The notes: a model not told the origin generated them from the sequence alone. Numbered from the stretch's first letter, positions 10,975 to 22,147 are shown. The stretch is DNA of 64,000 bases from Ovis canadensis (GCF_042477335.2 NC_091256.1:24084501-24148500); one strand, 5' to 3'. Numbers and translations are program-made.

Positions 10975-11120
10975 TTTTTTTTTTTTTTTTTAATTTTAAA
11001 ATCTTTAATTCTTACATGCGTTCCCAAACATGACCCCCCCTCCCTCCTCCCTCCCCACAACATCTCTCTGGGTCATCCCCATGCACCAGCCCCAAGCATG
11101 CTGCACCCTATGTCAGACAT
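10975..11120 (-). mobile_element. Ruminant L1 3' end, antisense
   Basis: Poly(T) (10975-10991) followed by 'aaatctttaattcttacatg', 'cgttcccaaacatga', a C-rich stretch and 'catctctctgggtcatcccc' is the antisense of the bovine L1 3' terminus. The same block occurs in longer form at 26262-26577. It departs from that copy after about 11120. Confidence 0.85.
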
Positions 11121-11585
11121 GTTCTGTTGGCTACAACTCCACTACACAATCACTCTTCCAAGGAAATCTGGGAAACAAAGGGGAAAAGAAGAATGAGGCA
11201 AAAGGATATCAGTGTCAGATACCAAGAAATGGAGTCAAATTCTTTATGAAAATTCTCTCCTGACGTTTAATCGATGGCTGAAATATGCCGTGTTTTATTT
11301 AATTGACCTCAAACATATTTAAATATGCCGATATGTTGCTCTCTGAGGCTTTAGCCTGAGGCTAGTGAGGAAGATAAACATTACACTGTATGCCTCATTC
11401 CAGCATTGTGTATTCTGAGACATAAAATGAGTGATTTGATCACTGTCAATAATGTTGGGAGCCATACAGGGAATATTCCGATGAGGCCTTGATTTATGTT
11501 ATTAGTGTGTAGAGATGCATTACTTGAATATCTCTCAAGTATGAGTGATGCAAGGGATTCCCAGAGTTCTCTGTTCCAAAGATGT
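11121..11585. other. Unassigned sequence, possible retroviral relic
   Basis: The part 11160-11260 shows a loose similarity to 14545-14650 (shared order of 'gaggc', 'cagtcagata', 'caaattctt'-like blocks). I cannot assign a family. See the retroviral relic further right. Confidence 0.3.
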
Positions 11586-11775
11586 GATGTGAAAGTTGTT
11601 CAGTTGCATCTGGCTCACTGCGACCCCATGGACTCCTCTATGGAGTTCTCCAGGCCAGAATACTGGAGTGGGTAGCCTTTTTGTTCTCCATGGGATCTTC
11701 CCAACCCAGGAATTGAACCAGGGTCTCCCACATTGCAGGCAGATTGTTTACCAGCTGAGCCACGGGGAAGCCCAA
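11586..11775 (-). mobile_element. Bov-tA SINE, antisense, internally shortened
   Basis: Starts with the BovB-like 3' part ('gtgaaagttgttcagttgca'), then 'ggccagaatactggagtggg', the antisense box B region 'aattgaaccagggtctcc' and the tRNA-like head 'ctgagccacggggaagccc'. About 60 bases of the 3' half are missing compared with full copies. Confidence 0.88.
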
Positions 11776-11891
11776 GAACACTAGAGTGGGTAGCCTATCC
11801 CTTCTCTAGGGGATCTTCCTGACCCAGGAATTGAACTGGGGTCTCCTGCATTGCAGGCAGATTCTTTACCAACTGAGCTATCAGGGAAGCC
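11776..11891 (-). mobile_element. Bov-tA SINE, second antisense copy in tandem, 3'-truncated
   Basis: Repeats the head region of the preceding copy: 'agagtgggtagcctatccc', 'gaattgaactggggtctcc', 'aactgagctatcagggaagcc'. It follows the first copy with no spacer, forming a tandem Bov-tA array of the kind classed as Bov-tA2/tA3. Confidence 0.85.
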
Positions 11892-12018
11892 TGACTCTAT
11901 AGACATGAGTGTGAGCAAGCTCTGGGAGTTGGTGATGGACAGGGAGCCCTGGTGTGCTGCATTCCATGGGGTTGCAAAGAGTCAGACACAACTGAGTGAC
12001 TGAACTGATCTGAACTGA
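11892..12018 (+). mobile_element. BovB 3' end fragment
   Basis: Only the last ~125 bases of BovB are present: 'agacatgagtgtgagcaagc', 'gttggtgatggacaggga', 'aaagagtcagacacaactga' and the pentamer tail. It is sense oriented and directly joins the antisense SINE pair. It lacks any catalytic domain. Confidence 0.85.
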
Positions 12019-12299
12019 GGGAACTGAGAACAGGGGAGGCCACCTCCTGTTATGTGTGGAATAGGCCAGAGGGCTCAGGATTGGCTGCGTCTATAGCAAG
12101 AAGACTTCAGTAACCATGTCGAACTTGTAGGGTATTGCTTCCATGACACAAAGTACAATGGATAACTGTGTATATGTATGGATTGAGGTCTCTGAACCTG
12201 TGATATCCTTTTATTCAGAAGAGCTCATTATGTGGCCAGTGGTTGCTATTCTATTGGAGTGCAATGTGGGTCTGGTGAGGGAAGTTTCTTGCATGAGAA

Positions 12300-13010
12300 A
12301 TTTATGGGCAGCTATGACCATGATGTGGGTGTCCAGGTTCTCCAAGAGATAAGACATCAAGTTGTTGTGGTTCTGAAGTGAAGGAGTCTCTGAAGAGCAC
12401 TAGTGGTATGATTTGTCACATTGCTATTTGGATAAATTCTAGAGTCATTTGTAGGAAGGTGTCTCATTAAAGGTTAACCAATTTGCAAAAAACAGTGTAA
12501 ATGAGAACTATGTTGCCTCCAAAACCCAGAAAGACCTAAAACTTGGGGGCTGGTTTTAATATCATGGGTACTTAGTTGATCAACAGCTATTTTTTGACAT
12601 TGTCAATATGAAGCAGCCTTCACATCACCAAGTAAATGTCAGAGATTTAATCGAGGTGGACGGCATTGCACAATGCATGAGGCAATGGCCTGTCCCCTTT
12701 GTAGAGCTCCTGTGTAGGTTTGTCCTGAATCTGTGCCAAATGAAGGTCCTTGGAGGAAGGTATCATTAATGTAATGCAATACCTGTGCTTCCAGAGAGAA
12801 CGAATACACATCAGATCTTGCTTGCAAAGACTGTATGCAGTGGAGAAGCTATTAAGTACACCATGGGTTAAGAGTTATTGCGCCCTTTGAAGGTAAAAGA
12901 ATGTGAGACTGAGAGATGGTTGAAATAGATGTGCAATAAAACACATAAGTCAAAATAGAATATTTACTGCGTGGGATAATTCAGTAATTCCAATAATATT
13001 ATATATGAGA
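12300..13010 (-). pseudogene. Endogenous retrovirus pol relic (reverse transcriptase region), antisense
   Basis: On the minus strand, around 12827-12640, an open segment reads '..EAQVLHYINDTFLQGPSF..', which lines up with the retroviral reverse-transcriptase catalytic box; the usual Y-I/V-D-D is Y-I-N-D here, so the first aspartate is lost. Further along the same strand, near 12560-12530, a second frame reads 'GFWRQHSSH', like the conserved thumb/connection motif of class I ERV pol. Stops and frame changes separate the pieces, so the gene is dead. Upstream sequence toward 13010 contains scattered pieces resembling the palm entry. Family-level assignment is inference; no virus can be rebuilt from this. 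Confidence 0.5.
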
Positions 13011-13770
13011 CTTTAATAAATAAAAGCATGACAGTAAGACTCCAGTAATCTACCATGAGGGAGGCACACATTGATTATTTCCATATTTAAGAAAAGGCCA
13101 AATTATATTATTAAGTGGAGAGATAATCATTCCTCTATCTAGACCTGGTATATTAACATCTGATCCTTGAAATTTCTTTTTCAATCTTGAAAGACTTGTT
13201 AGGCCATATTGACTATTTTAATCTGAGGAATGGTCCTTGGGTTCCATTTTTGTCATACCAACTTGGAAGAACCAAAAGCTTAATTTAATTTTACTTTATT
13301 ACTTATTGGATCAGAGTGTTCATGCCAAGTATGGGGTATTTAAGGGCAGTGGATGGTATTACTATGGGGAAGGCAGGCAAGGCTGTAGTTCAGAGGAGGC
13401 ATGCTTGTGGATAGTTTTCCTGTAACAGAGAATCAGCATCTTTTTTGAAACAGAGGCATTGCAGCAACAGCAGCAGCAGCAACAGAGATATTTACAGATC
13501 TTAGTGAGCCATCTGCTCTTAGGAGTGTGCATCTCAGCACATTCCATAACTACTGCTACATTTTCCTCTTTTCTCTTTCCCCCTCCTCCCTCTTTTTTGA
13601 CTTCTCTTTCATAAGTGACCACTCGATGGATCTGTATCTCTCACAGGGAGTCATTCTTCTCAGTGTGCATGCATGAAGGTCAGTGTTTGTTTGAGACACA
13701 CAATCCATGGTATCACAGGATATAGCTTTTTTCCTGTATGTAGTATCAGTCACAGATGCCTTGTTTCTTA
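13011..13770. other. Unassigned sequence with short (CAG)n tract
   Basis: May be more of the retroviral relic but nothing diagnostic is seen. A short imperfect AGC/CAG tract lies at 13457-13484. A purine/pyrimidine-skewed block (13560-13605) encodes a meaningless Lys/Glu-rich minus-strand frame. Confidence 0.35.
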
Positions 13771-13956
13771 AAGAATTTTTTTTTTAAATGTGGCCCATTT
13801 TTAGTCTTTATTGAATTGTTACAATGTTGCTTCTCTCTTTTATGCTCTGTTTTTTCTTCCATGAAGCATATGGGATCTTGACCAAGGATCAAGCCCACAA
13901 CTTCTGCATTGGAAGGTGAAATCTTAATTTCACTGGGCCACCAGGCAAGTCTCACA
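13771..13956 (-). mobile_element. CHR-type tRNA-derived SINE (cetartiodactyl)
   Basis: Antisense copy: oligo(T) at the left (13777-13786), then 'catatgggatcttgacc', the box B region 'aaggatcaagcccacaac', 'ctgcattggaaggtgaaatc' and the head 'tgggccaccaggcaagtc'. This matches the CHR SINEs shared by cetaceans, hippos and ruminants, distinct from Bov-tA. Divergence is high, as expected for this older family. An open minus-strand frame across it is incidental. Confidence 0.78.
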
Positions 13957-15042
13957 GATGCATTTTAAGACACAGAGATTGGCCTGGGCTAAGACGCATG
14001 ACCCAAAGTCACTTTAGGGAGGGCTCTGATCTTATTCTTGTGTCCCTAAATGCCAAACATAGAAATTTCTGACTTAGGTCAGTTCACTCTATACCAAAGA
14101 CTCAGAGGAACTCACCAATGCAACACAAGGGACATAGCTGGAAGGCTGAGCTAGTCAGCATCCACAGCCACAAGTACATGTTTGCCTTCAGGCAACAGAG
14201 CCAGTTAGCAAAGCAAGAAATTGAAGACCCCCAATGGGTAGGAGTGACCATCGTGTAGGCATCCTGCTTATCCACCAATTGTTGGGACTGCCCTGCAGAG
14301 TCTGGAAGAGTCTCACTCCAAATTCCCTTTAGATGTTGAGGTTTATGATGCCACATAGAGGGCATGAAACGTTGATTGCTTTCAGCATTGAGGTTTGTCT
14401 GGAGATCATGGTGTGTCTCTCAAGCAAGTCTGAAATGCCTTGAGAAATTAAGGAAAAGATTGGAGATTTTACTGTGGTTAGAGGATGGGGCTGACTCACA
14501 TGGATTATTTCTTCCAGCATAAAAGGAGGGAACATGCTTCTTACCAGCTTTCCTAGAAGTGGAACTCAAGGAAAAGAAGGAGAAATGAGGCTTAAAAGCT
14601 GTCAGCAGTCAGATATCAAAAATGGGATCAGATGGCATATTCTAGTTCTTTATCAATCAGGGAACTGGATATGGACGAAAGGTAGAGTCAGATTGGATTC
14701 AAAGAGATTAATTAAAAGCCTCATTATAGAAATGCTAACAGGGTTAAAGAAACAAATAAGGAATGATTAGGCATGCAAGTTTTAGCCTTTGGTATATTCA
14801 TTGTCACCCCATGTTTGAAGGAGTCTGGCTTTGACTGGAGTAAATGGGAATGGGCCACCCAGAACAGGCTGTGCTTTTATGGAGAGCCAGCCAGAACTGA
14901 GGCAGTAAGGCCACAGAGGAAGAAAGAGATGTCTTTCTTTCTCCTATTACCTTTTGCTGCCATTGATTAAATTCAGCCAGAAGCTAGAGGGAAAGGAAGT
15001 TTATGCTGAAACTGTGTAATGGGACACAAATCCAGCCAAAAC
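13957..15042 (-). pseudogene. Possible retroviral internal relic next to the LTR
   Basis: Minus-strand sequence near 14200-14150 reads 'PEGKHVLVAVDAD', which resembles the start of a retroviral integrase catalytic core. The rest is uninterpretable and full of stops. It lies between the antisense LTR (15043-18145) and the RT-like relic (12300-13010). In a normal provirus integrase follows RT; here the order on the minus strand would be reversed, so the pieces may come from different insertions or a rearrangement. Low confidence. Confidence 0.3.
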
Positions 15043-15334
15043 TCAGGTTGGGACTCGAACCCATGGTCTTTTAATTAGAATCATGCATCTGGTATCTGGA
15101 CTTACTGAGGCCCAGGTTCTTTGTGTCTCAGCACAGAAACAATTCAGTGAGAGACAAACTGACAGGCAAGAAGTGGATTTATTTAAAGGGAAACACAGAG
15201 TGTAGGTCACCTCAGAAGGCAAAAGGCTCTGAAATATGGGGTGGTTAGCTTTTATGGGCTGGGTAATTTTATAGGCTAATGAGTAGGGGATTATTCCAGT
15301 TCTTTGAGGGGTAAGGGGTGGGTTTTCCAAGAAT
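15043..15334 (-). mobile_element. Retroviral LTR (class I ERV type), right-hand part on the minus strand: TATA, R and U5
   Basis: Read on the minus strand it shows 'cctataaaattaccc' (TATA-like), then about 100 bases later 'aaataaatccac' (polyadenylation signal), then a pyrimidine-rich U5 ('tttgtctctcactgaatt'). A 'gggttcgagtccc' tract lies at its outer edge. This is LTR organisation with U3 continuing at 17983. The LTR resembles a common bovine family (BTLTR1-like, from memory). It is interrupted by BovB copy D at about 15335. Only regulatory sequence is present. Confidence 0.7.
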
Positions 15335-15992
15335 TTCCAGACCACGTTACTTGCCTCCTGAGAAATCTGTATGCAGGTCCAGAAGGAACAGTTAGAACTG
15401 GACATAGAACAAGGGACTGGTTCCAAATTGGGAAAGGAGTACATCAAGGCTGTATATTGTCACCCTGCTTATTTAACTTATATGCAGAGGGCATCATGCT
15501 CAATGCCATGCTGGATGAAGCACAAGCTGGAAACAAGATTGCCAAGAGAAATATCAATAACCTCAGATACTCAGATGACAGAAAGCAAAGAAGAACTAAA
15601 GAACCTCTTGATGAAAATGAAAGAGGAGAGTGAAAAAGTTGGCTTAAAACTCAACATTTAAAAAGCAAAGATCATGGCATCTGGTCCCATCACTTCATGG
15701 CAAATAGATGGGGAAACAATGGAAACAATGACAGACTTTATTTTCTTGGGCTCCAAAATCACTGCAGATGGTGACTACAGCCATGAAATTAAAAGACACT
15801 TGTTCCTTGGAAGCAAAGTTATGACTTACCTCGACCGCATATAAAAAATCAGAGACATTCATTGCTTTGCCAACAAAGGTCCATCTAGTCAAAGCTATGG
15901 TTTTTCCAGTAGTCATGTATGGATGTGAGATTTGGAATACAAAGAAAGCTGAACACTGAAGAATTGATGCTTTTAAGCTGTGGTATTGGAGA
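15335..15992 (+). mobile_element. BovB LINE copy D, 5' part
   Basis: Sense, 5'-truncated BovB starting at the 'ccagaccac' block before the RT palm. 'QGCILSPCLF' lies near 15450. At the catalytic box (15565-15590) the sequence reads 'YSDD' and then a 13-base deletion destroys the frame. It continues through the C-terminal region to 'gaattgatgcttttaagctg' and stops at 15992, resuming at 17633. It lies inside the antisense LTR. Confidence 0.87.
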
Positions 15993-16336
15993 GTTTTTCT
16001 TTGCATTGATCGCTGAGGAAGGCTTTCTTATCTCTTCTTGCTATTCTTTGGAACTCTGCATTCAGATGCTTGTATCTTTCCTTTTCTCCTTTGCTTTTGG
16101 CTTCTCTTGTTTTCACAGCTATTTGTAAGGCCTCCTCAGACAGCCGTTTTGCTTTTTTACATTTCTTTTCCATGGGGATGGTATTGATCTCTGTCTCCTG
16201 TACAATGTCACGAACCTCCGTCCATAGTTCATCAGGCACTCTATCTATCAGATCTAGGCCCTGAAATCTATTTCTCACTTCCACTGTATAATCATAAGGG
16301 ATTTGATTTAGGTTGTACCTGAATGGTCTAGTGGTT
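15993..16336 (-). mobile_element. BovB LINE copy E, inverted 5' segment
   Basis: Antisense BovB from the linker between endonuclease and RT: minus-strand frame with 'NQIPYDYTVEVRNRFQGL' near 16310, 'EVRDIVQETEINTIP' near 16205, 'KGEKERYKHLNAEFQRIA' near 16080 and 'FLSDQCKE' near 16000. The direct segment starts at 16337 about 400 bases further on in the parent element. The junction shares two or three bases ('ttg'). Inversion plus deletion with microhomology is a twin-priming signature. Confidence 0.85.
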
Positions 16337-17632
16337 GCACTCATCTCACACACTAGTAAAGTAATGCTCAAAATTCTCCAAGCCAGGCTTCAGCAATATG
16401 TGAACCGTGAACTTCCAGATGTTCAAGCTGGTTTTAGAAAAGGCAGAGGAACCAGAGATCAAATTGCCAACATCCACTGAATCATCAAAAAAGCAAGAGA
16501 GTTCCAGAAAAACATCTATTTCTGCTTTATTGACTATGCCAAAGCTTTTGACTGTGTGGATCACAGTAAACTGTGGACAATTCTGAAAGAGATGGGAATA
16601 ACACACCACCTGACCTGCCTCTTGAGAAACCTATATGCAGATCAGGAAGCAACAGTTAGAACTGGACATGAAACAACAGACTAGTTCCAAATAGGAAAAG
16701 GAGTACGTCAAGGCTGTATATCGTCACCCTGCTTATTTAACTTGTATGCAGAGTACATCATAAGAAACGCTGGGTTGGAAGAAACACAAGCTGGAATCAA
16801 GATTGCCGGGAGAAATATCAATAACCTCAGATATGCAGATGACATCACCCTTATGGCAGAAAGTGAAGAGGAATTAAAAAGCCTCTTGATCAAAGTGAAA
16901 GTGGAGAGTGCAAAAGTTGGCTTCAAGCTCAACATTCAGAAAATGAAGATCATGGCATCTGGTCCCATCACTTCATGGGAAAAAATGGGGAGACAGTGGA
17001 AACTGTGGGGAGTTTAAAAAATGGGGAGACTTTATTTTTTGGGGCACCAAAATCACTGTGGATGATGACTTCAGCCTGGAAATTAAAAGATGCTTACTCC
17101 TTGGAAGAAAAGTTATGACCAACCTAGATAGCATATTCAAAAGCAGAGACATTCCTTTGCCAACAAAGGTCCATCTAGTCAAGGCTATGGTTTTTCCTGT
17201 GGTCATGTATGGATGTGAGAGTTGGACTGTGAAGAAAGCTGAGCACCGAAGAATTGATTCTTTTGAACTGTGGTGTTGGAGAAGACTCTTGAGAGTCCCC
17301 TGGACTGCAAGGAGATACAACCAGTCCATTCTGAAGGAGATCAGCCCTGGGATTTCTTTGGAAGGAATGATGCTGAAGCTGAAACTCTAGTACTCTGGCT
17401 ACCTCATGCGAAGAGTTGACTCATTGGAAAAGACTGTGAGGCTGGGAGGGATTGGGGGCAGGAGGAGAAGGGGACGACAGAGGATGAGATGGCTGGATGG
17501 CATCACTGGCTTGATGGATGTGAATCTGAGTGAACTCCGGGAGTTGGTGATGGACAGGGAGGCCTGGCGTGCTGCGATTCATGGAGTCACAAAAAGTCGA
17601 ACATGACTGAACAACTGAACTGAACTGAACTG
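16337..17632 (+). mobile_element. BovB LINE copy E, direct segment
   Basis: Sense BovB from 'ALISHTSKVMLKIL'-type sequence (16340) through 'RGTRDQIANIH' (16450), 'QGC..SPCLF' (16710), 'YADDITLMAESEEEL' (16832) and the C-terminal block '[15 protein letters not shown]' (17460) to the tail 'gaactgaactgaactg'. An out-of-frame duplicated 'atggggagac' stretch near 16985-17030 and several stops inactivate it. An imperfect 8-bp duplication ('attggaga' 15985-15992, 'attgaaga' 17633-17640) flanks the whole of copy E. Confidence 0.87.
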
Positions 17633-17982
17633 ATTGAAGAATACTGTTCAGAGTCCCTTGCACTTCATGGAAATCAATCCAATTAATCCTACAGGAAATC
17701 AGCCCTGACTATTTATTGGAAGGACTGATGCTGAAGCTGAAACTCCAATACCTTGACCACCTGATAAGAACTGACTCATTTGAAAAGACCCTGATGCTGG
17801 GAAAGATTGAAGGCAGGAGAAGGGGATGACAGAGGATGAGATGGTTGGATAGCATCACCAACTCTTGGACGTGAGTTTGAGCAAGCTCCGGGAGTTGGTG
17901 ATGAACCAGGAAGCCTGGCGTGCTTCAGTCCATGGGGTCGAAAGAGTCGGACACGACTGAGCGATTGGACTGAACTGAACTG
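17633..17982 (+). mobile_element. BovB LINE copy D, 3' part
   Basis: Continuation of copy D after copy E: it resumes at 'gaatactgttcagagtccc', runs through '[14 protein letters not shown]'-type sequence and ends with 'gactgaactgaactg'. More diverged than copy E, as expected from the nesting order. Confidence 0.85.
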
Positions 17983-18145
17983 TGTGTGTTACAGTAAGCA
18001 TATCATGAGGCTCAAGGTCCACTGGAAGTTGAATCTTCCATCATCTTGGACCTAGTTGGCTCTAGCCAGTTATCCTCATATCCTGTGACTATGTCATTCT
18101 TTTAAGGCTGTGTCCTGCCCCCTTTCCTTCCAATGTCATGCAATA
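17983..18145 (-). mobile_element. Retroviral LTR, U3 part
   Basis: Sequence 'catatcatgaggctcaaggt', 'gaatcttccatcatcttgga' and 'cctagttggctctagcc' is U3 of the LTR whose TATA/R/U5 lie at 15043-15334. Together they make about 455 bases, a plausible LTR length. Nothing retroviral is identifiable beyond 18145, so it is either a solo LTR or the edge of the relic to its left. Confidence 0.65.
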
Positions 18146-19204
18146 TGTAAAGTCAGCTTCCCCTGGAAACAGAAAGTGTAGAGAAGAGAGAACTGTTATG
18201 AGGCTATAAATGGAAAAGTAAGCAAAAATGTAGATATTTTTAAAATATAGAAACCAGCTGTCATGCTGTCCTGAAATCTTTCAACAGTGACCTGTAAGAG
18301 TTTTCATTTATATTAGTGTTGGCATATTCATGGCTGTATGATTGCTCTCCAGTCGGCTCCCTTATTGTAGTTATCTTGTTGGTAATTTCACACTGTATTA
18401 AATTCTCTAATTTTGCTGTCTTTTTACATGAGATAACAGTTCTCCCTTCCTGTCTTCAAGTGCATCAGGTCTGCTGTTGAAATTTTGTACTTTTATACAG
18501 TATACAGGTAATGATAACTGTGTCAAGTTTCCAAACAAAAACAAATAAAAGAGGGGAGTGAATAACTAGTGGAAATTTGAATGGAGTCATACAGATTTTT
18601 GATCAGTTTGGGGAATACTTATTTATAACTTTTAGTCTTCTGAACCACGAAAACTGCACATTTCTTCTTCTATGTTTTCTTCATTAATATCCTTGAAAAC
18701 TATTATTTTTCTCCTTTCAGGATTTTTAGTACTTTTCTTGTGTTTAATCATAGACACTTTACATTTTTTAAGACCTATAAATTTTATCTTTTAAAAATTC
18801 AAATTTTTAAGTTTTTTGGTTGCAAATGGAAATAGTTTATTTCCATGTATTGATTTTACAATTATCAGCTTTGCAAAGCTTATATATTTCAATTATTTAT
18901 GGACTTTTTGTAAGCCATAGAAAATGATCATATGTGAATAATTACATTTTTCTCAATACTTATTTTATTTAATAACTTGTCTTTCTCTGCTAAGAACTCC
19001 ATTAATTTTATTTCTTTTTCAATATAGAATACTTACCACTAAGAATCCTGTTTATTATATTTTGTCAGGAAGCAAAGATGTCTTATTAAACTATTTGTCT
19101 AATTACAGAATTCATTTTAAAATAAACTTTCTATATGTGCTTGAGAAGTAGCTGTACTTTGATACTTTTGGTGCAGTTATCTAAGCCTGATCCACATACA
19201 AAGC
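18146..19204. other. AT-rich DNA, nothing recognised
   Basis: No gene or repeat could be identified, although its T-rich texture would suit the continuation of the old antisense L1 that follows. Confidence 0.4.
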
Positions 19205-19343
19205 TTATTGACTATACTGCTTAAATCTATATGTTTACTTATTATTTTTAATCTATTATTTATCGTGTTAATATTTCTTACCATGATTGTGGCTTTTTCT
19301 TTTTCACCTAAAACTTCCCCCTATACCACTTTTGAGTTTCTTA
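19205..19343 (-). mobile_element. Old L1 ORF2 fragment, antisense, first part
   Basis: 'ttaaatctatatgtttactt', 'ccatgattgtggctttttc' and similar blocks resemble antisense ORF2 of an old mammalian L1. It is interrupted by an LTR-like block and seems to resume at 19839. Confidence 0.45.
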
Positions 19344-19838
19344 TTAGCTGGGCTGATAAGAAAATTGACTCAAGACAGATTAACAGAAGAAAAATAAGCA
19401 AATTTTAATTCATGAACATGGAGGTCTAACAGAAATGGGACCTAAGGAGTGGCCAAAGCTGGCAGCTCTTATACTTTCTGGAGAAAGGAACAATATGCTT
19501 CTGCGGAATTGAGAGGATAAAGGAAATTGGGCCTTGTGTGCTCAATTAGTGAAGAATCTAAACAGAGTTTGAGCTGGGGTAGTAAATTAAAGAAATTACA
19601 AGCTTTGAAGTTATAGGCTTCTCAGCCCTGAGTCCCCATCTCTGGTTATAAGGGAGTCCTTCCACCTTCAGATACAGGGAATGCACCTCTCACAGGAGGG
19701 ATTTATTTCCTGCTCTCAGGCGGACAGTCAGACTGACCCTCTTGCACTGGCCATTTCTTAGTAACTTTAACTCAAAATAATCAATATGCCACGGAGACAC
19801 ATTTTGGAATGGTCTACCCTGGGCCCCAACACCATCTT
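19344..19838 (-). mobile_element. ERVL/MaLR-like LTR, antisense
   Basis: On the minus strand the start resembles ERVL-class LTRs ('gtctccgtggcatattga' region) and the end has 'ttaaaatttgcttatttt' then 'ctgttaatctgtcttgagtc', an R/U5-like terminus of that class. Length ~495 bp fits an LTR. It splits an old L1. Family is inferred from memory of similar LTRs. Confidence 0.5.
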
Positions 19839-20130
19839 AATGATGATTTGACTTTTTATCCTTATGAACTGACCCTCTTTCTTTTGTGACACTTTCTCTT
19901 CAAATTTTGAGTCTTAATTGTTTGCTTGGAAATTCTATTACCTAGTTAAATTAATTTTGCTTTCATGATTAATTTACAATTTAGGCAGACTATGTGACTA
20001 CATAATATTTATTTATGATAACATATTTGTGATTTGATAAAAATCATCCACTGCTGGATTTATTATTTAAATCAGTACAGAAATTTCTACCATTACTGTA
20101 AATGTCAAAAATTTAGAGTCGTGTGTGTAT
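19839..20130 (-). mobile_element. Old L1 ORF2 fragment, antisense, second part
   Basis: 'tccttatgaactgaccctct' and 'ctcttcaaattttgagtctt' resemble the antisense L1 ORF2 sequence expected just after the block at 19205-19343. Similarity fades after about 20130. Confidence 0.42.
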
Positions 20131-22147
20131 ATTTGTATATCCCTAATTGGGACTTTTAAAAACTATATATTGATTTATATTGCCATTGTAAAAAGTTTGT
20201 GAGATGCAGTTATGAATACAAAAAGAATTAACTGTGTTTTCCCAAAATATTTCTGAAATACAAATTTGTTTAATGATTGAAATGGTAAATAGATTTATTT
20301 AATTGCTAAATAGAAAAGTCCTGTTCTTTCAGGACTAGATTGCCCATTATATGTTCAATACTTTTGCTTATTATGATGAAACAGTCTTGTCCAATATGTG
20401 TGCAGCATCCACACTTAGTTCAAGATTATCAGTCTTCAGCTGTTTCCAAGCACTGAGCCATTAAACAAAAGAGACAGGATGAAGAGATTTTCAAATCAAG
20501 TGCACTACGTAAGGAGCATCTCTGTCAGTATAAGAATTTTATAAGAAAAGAAAAAGCACAATATAGAGTGCTGATTTTTCAACTCTAGTAAGCATAACGA
20601 TAAAACTGTAACTCAATGACCTCTGTTTTCTGGATCACTTTCAACACAGATGATTAGACAAGTACCATATTATAGCATGATATCAAAGGAAACTATTACT
20701 CGGTCTTCAAGTTGAGGCTATTTATGATGTGAACAAATGTACCTACATTTACAAAACTAGACACTTTTTTTTATAAAATAACTTTTAATAGGGTAAAAAA
20801 TTTATTTCTCCTTTTTAAGCAGCTTAATATTAGTACATATGGTTGGAGGCAATGGTCAAATTCTGTTTACTTTCTTACACAAAAAAATTGCTTGTAAAAT
20901 GGTCCTCAGAAAAGAAAGCACTGCATTGCATTTGATATCTCATTCCATTCAGAAAATCTCTATCCTTATAAAGACACTTGGCATCTCATCTACTGAGATT
21001 TCAGTAACTTTTTCTAAATTTTTATATCTCACATAGTATTTCAGGTTATTGTGAATCCCACTATTTTGATCAAAATAGCTAACATTTTAAGGTGTAAGTA
21101 CAGGCAGTAGCTTACTTAGTATTTTATATTTTCAAATGTGCTATCATCACAAAATAATTCAAAAGTTAAAAGAATTGAATGCAGTTCTTTGTGTACACAC
21201 ACCTATATTCTTTGACCATCTAAATATATCAAAACATATAAATACATTTATAAATATTAGTTGTGTTCATATCATGTTTTTGTATGTGGAAATTGTTTTC
21301 ATAACAAATCCATACAATTTGTGCAAAGTATGATAAAATGTATTCAAATACTTTGTTTTGTTTCTTGTATTTTATTGTTTTTTAAATTATAAATTGGTTA
21401 TCCCAAATTATTTCTGCTAAAACCAGGCCGTCACCCAAATGATCCTGTGAATGAAATAAGAAAGAGAGCAAAAGAATACATCTTTGAAGGATAATTCCTT
21501 TGAAGCAGTCATTAAAATGCTTTGTCTCCCTAAGTTAGTGATTCTTCTGCCCAGTTGGTCTGAGTAATGATCAGAAGACTAGCAGACTTAAAAAACTTGA
21601 TGTGCGTTCCTGGACTTGATGGTGTCATTGTTTTGTGACATCTTTTTGTCACACACATTTAAATGTCAGACTGGTTGTACTTGCTTCTTTAACAGAGGAA
21701 AGAGGGAGGCTTCACATGCAGTGAAGCTTTATTACCAATTTCCTGAAGGAAAAGCTATTTCCTATATTCCACAGCAAGTATCAGATAATTTAGCTGGGCT
21801 TGAATCAACTGGAAAGGATACTACTTATGAGGCACCAGCCCCTGGGAATGTGGATCTCAAAGAGGTGATTCTCCAAGAGTTCCCCCGACACTGAAGAAAT
21901 TTAGCATCTGCCACACAGAATATACAAAACCAGATTGCAGGGACACGTGGCCTGTGAGAATATGTCCTAAATCCTCTGTCAGCTCCTCCCCAAGTCCTCT
22001 GACCCAGGAACCATGCTAGTAAATGGCAGAGCAAGCTAGACAGTGAATAGAAATTGACATCACACGCTGCCCAGTGCGGGTTTCCTGCCCTGAGTCAGGC
22101 CTGAGTTGTAAGACACCAATCTGTAGCTCCCATAAAAACTTGATTAA

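Noticed and set aside
13362..13622. Minus-strand frame with a run of eight Cys
   Set aside because: Poly-Cys comes from the CAG/AGC tract read out of frame; no other protein feature.
22015..22035. MIR fragment
   Set aside because: Only about 20 bases resemble the MIR core and the flanks do not extend the match.
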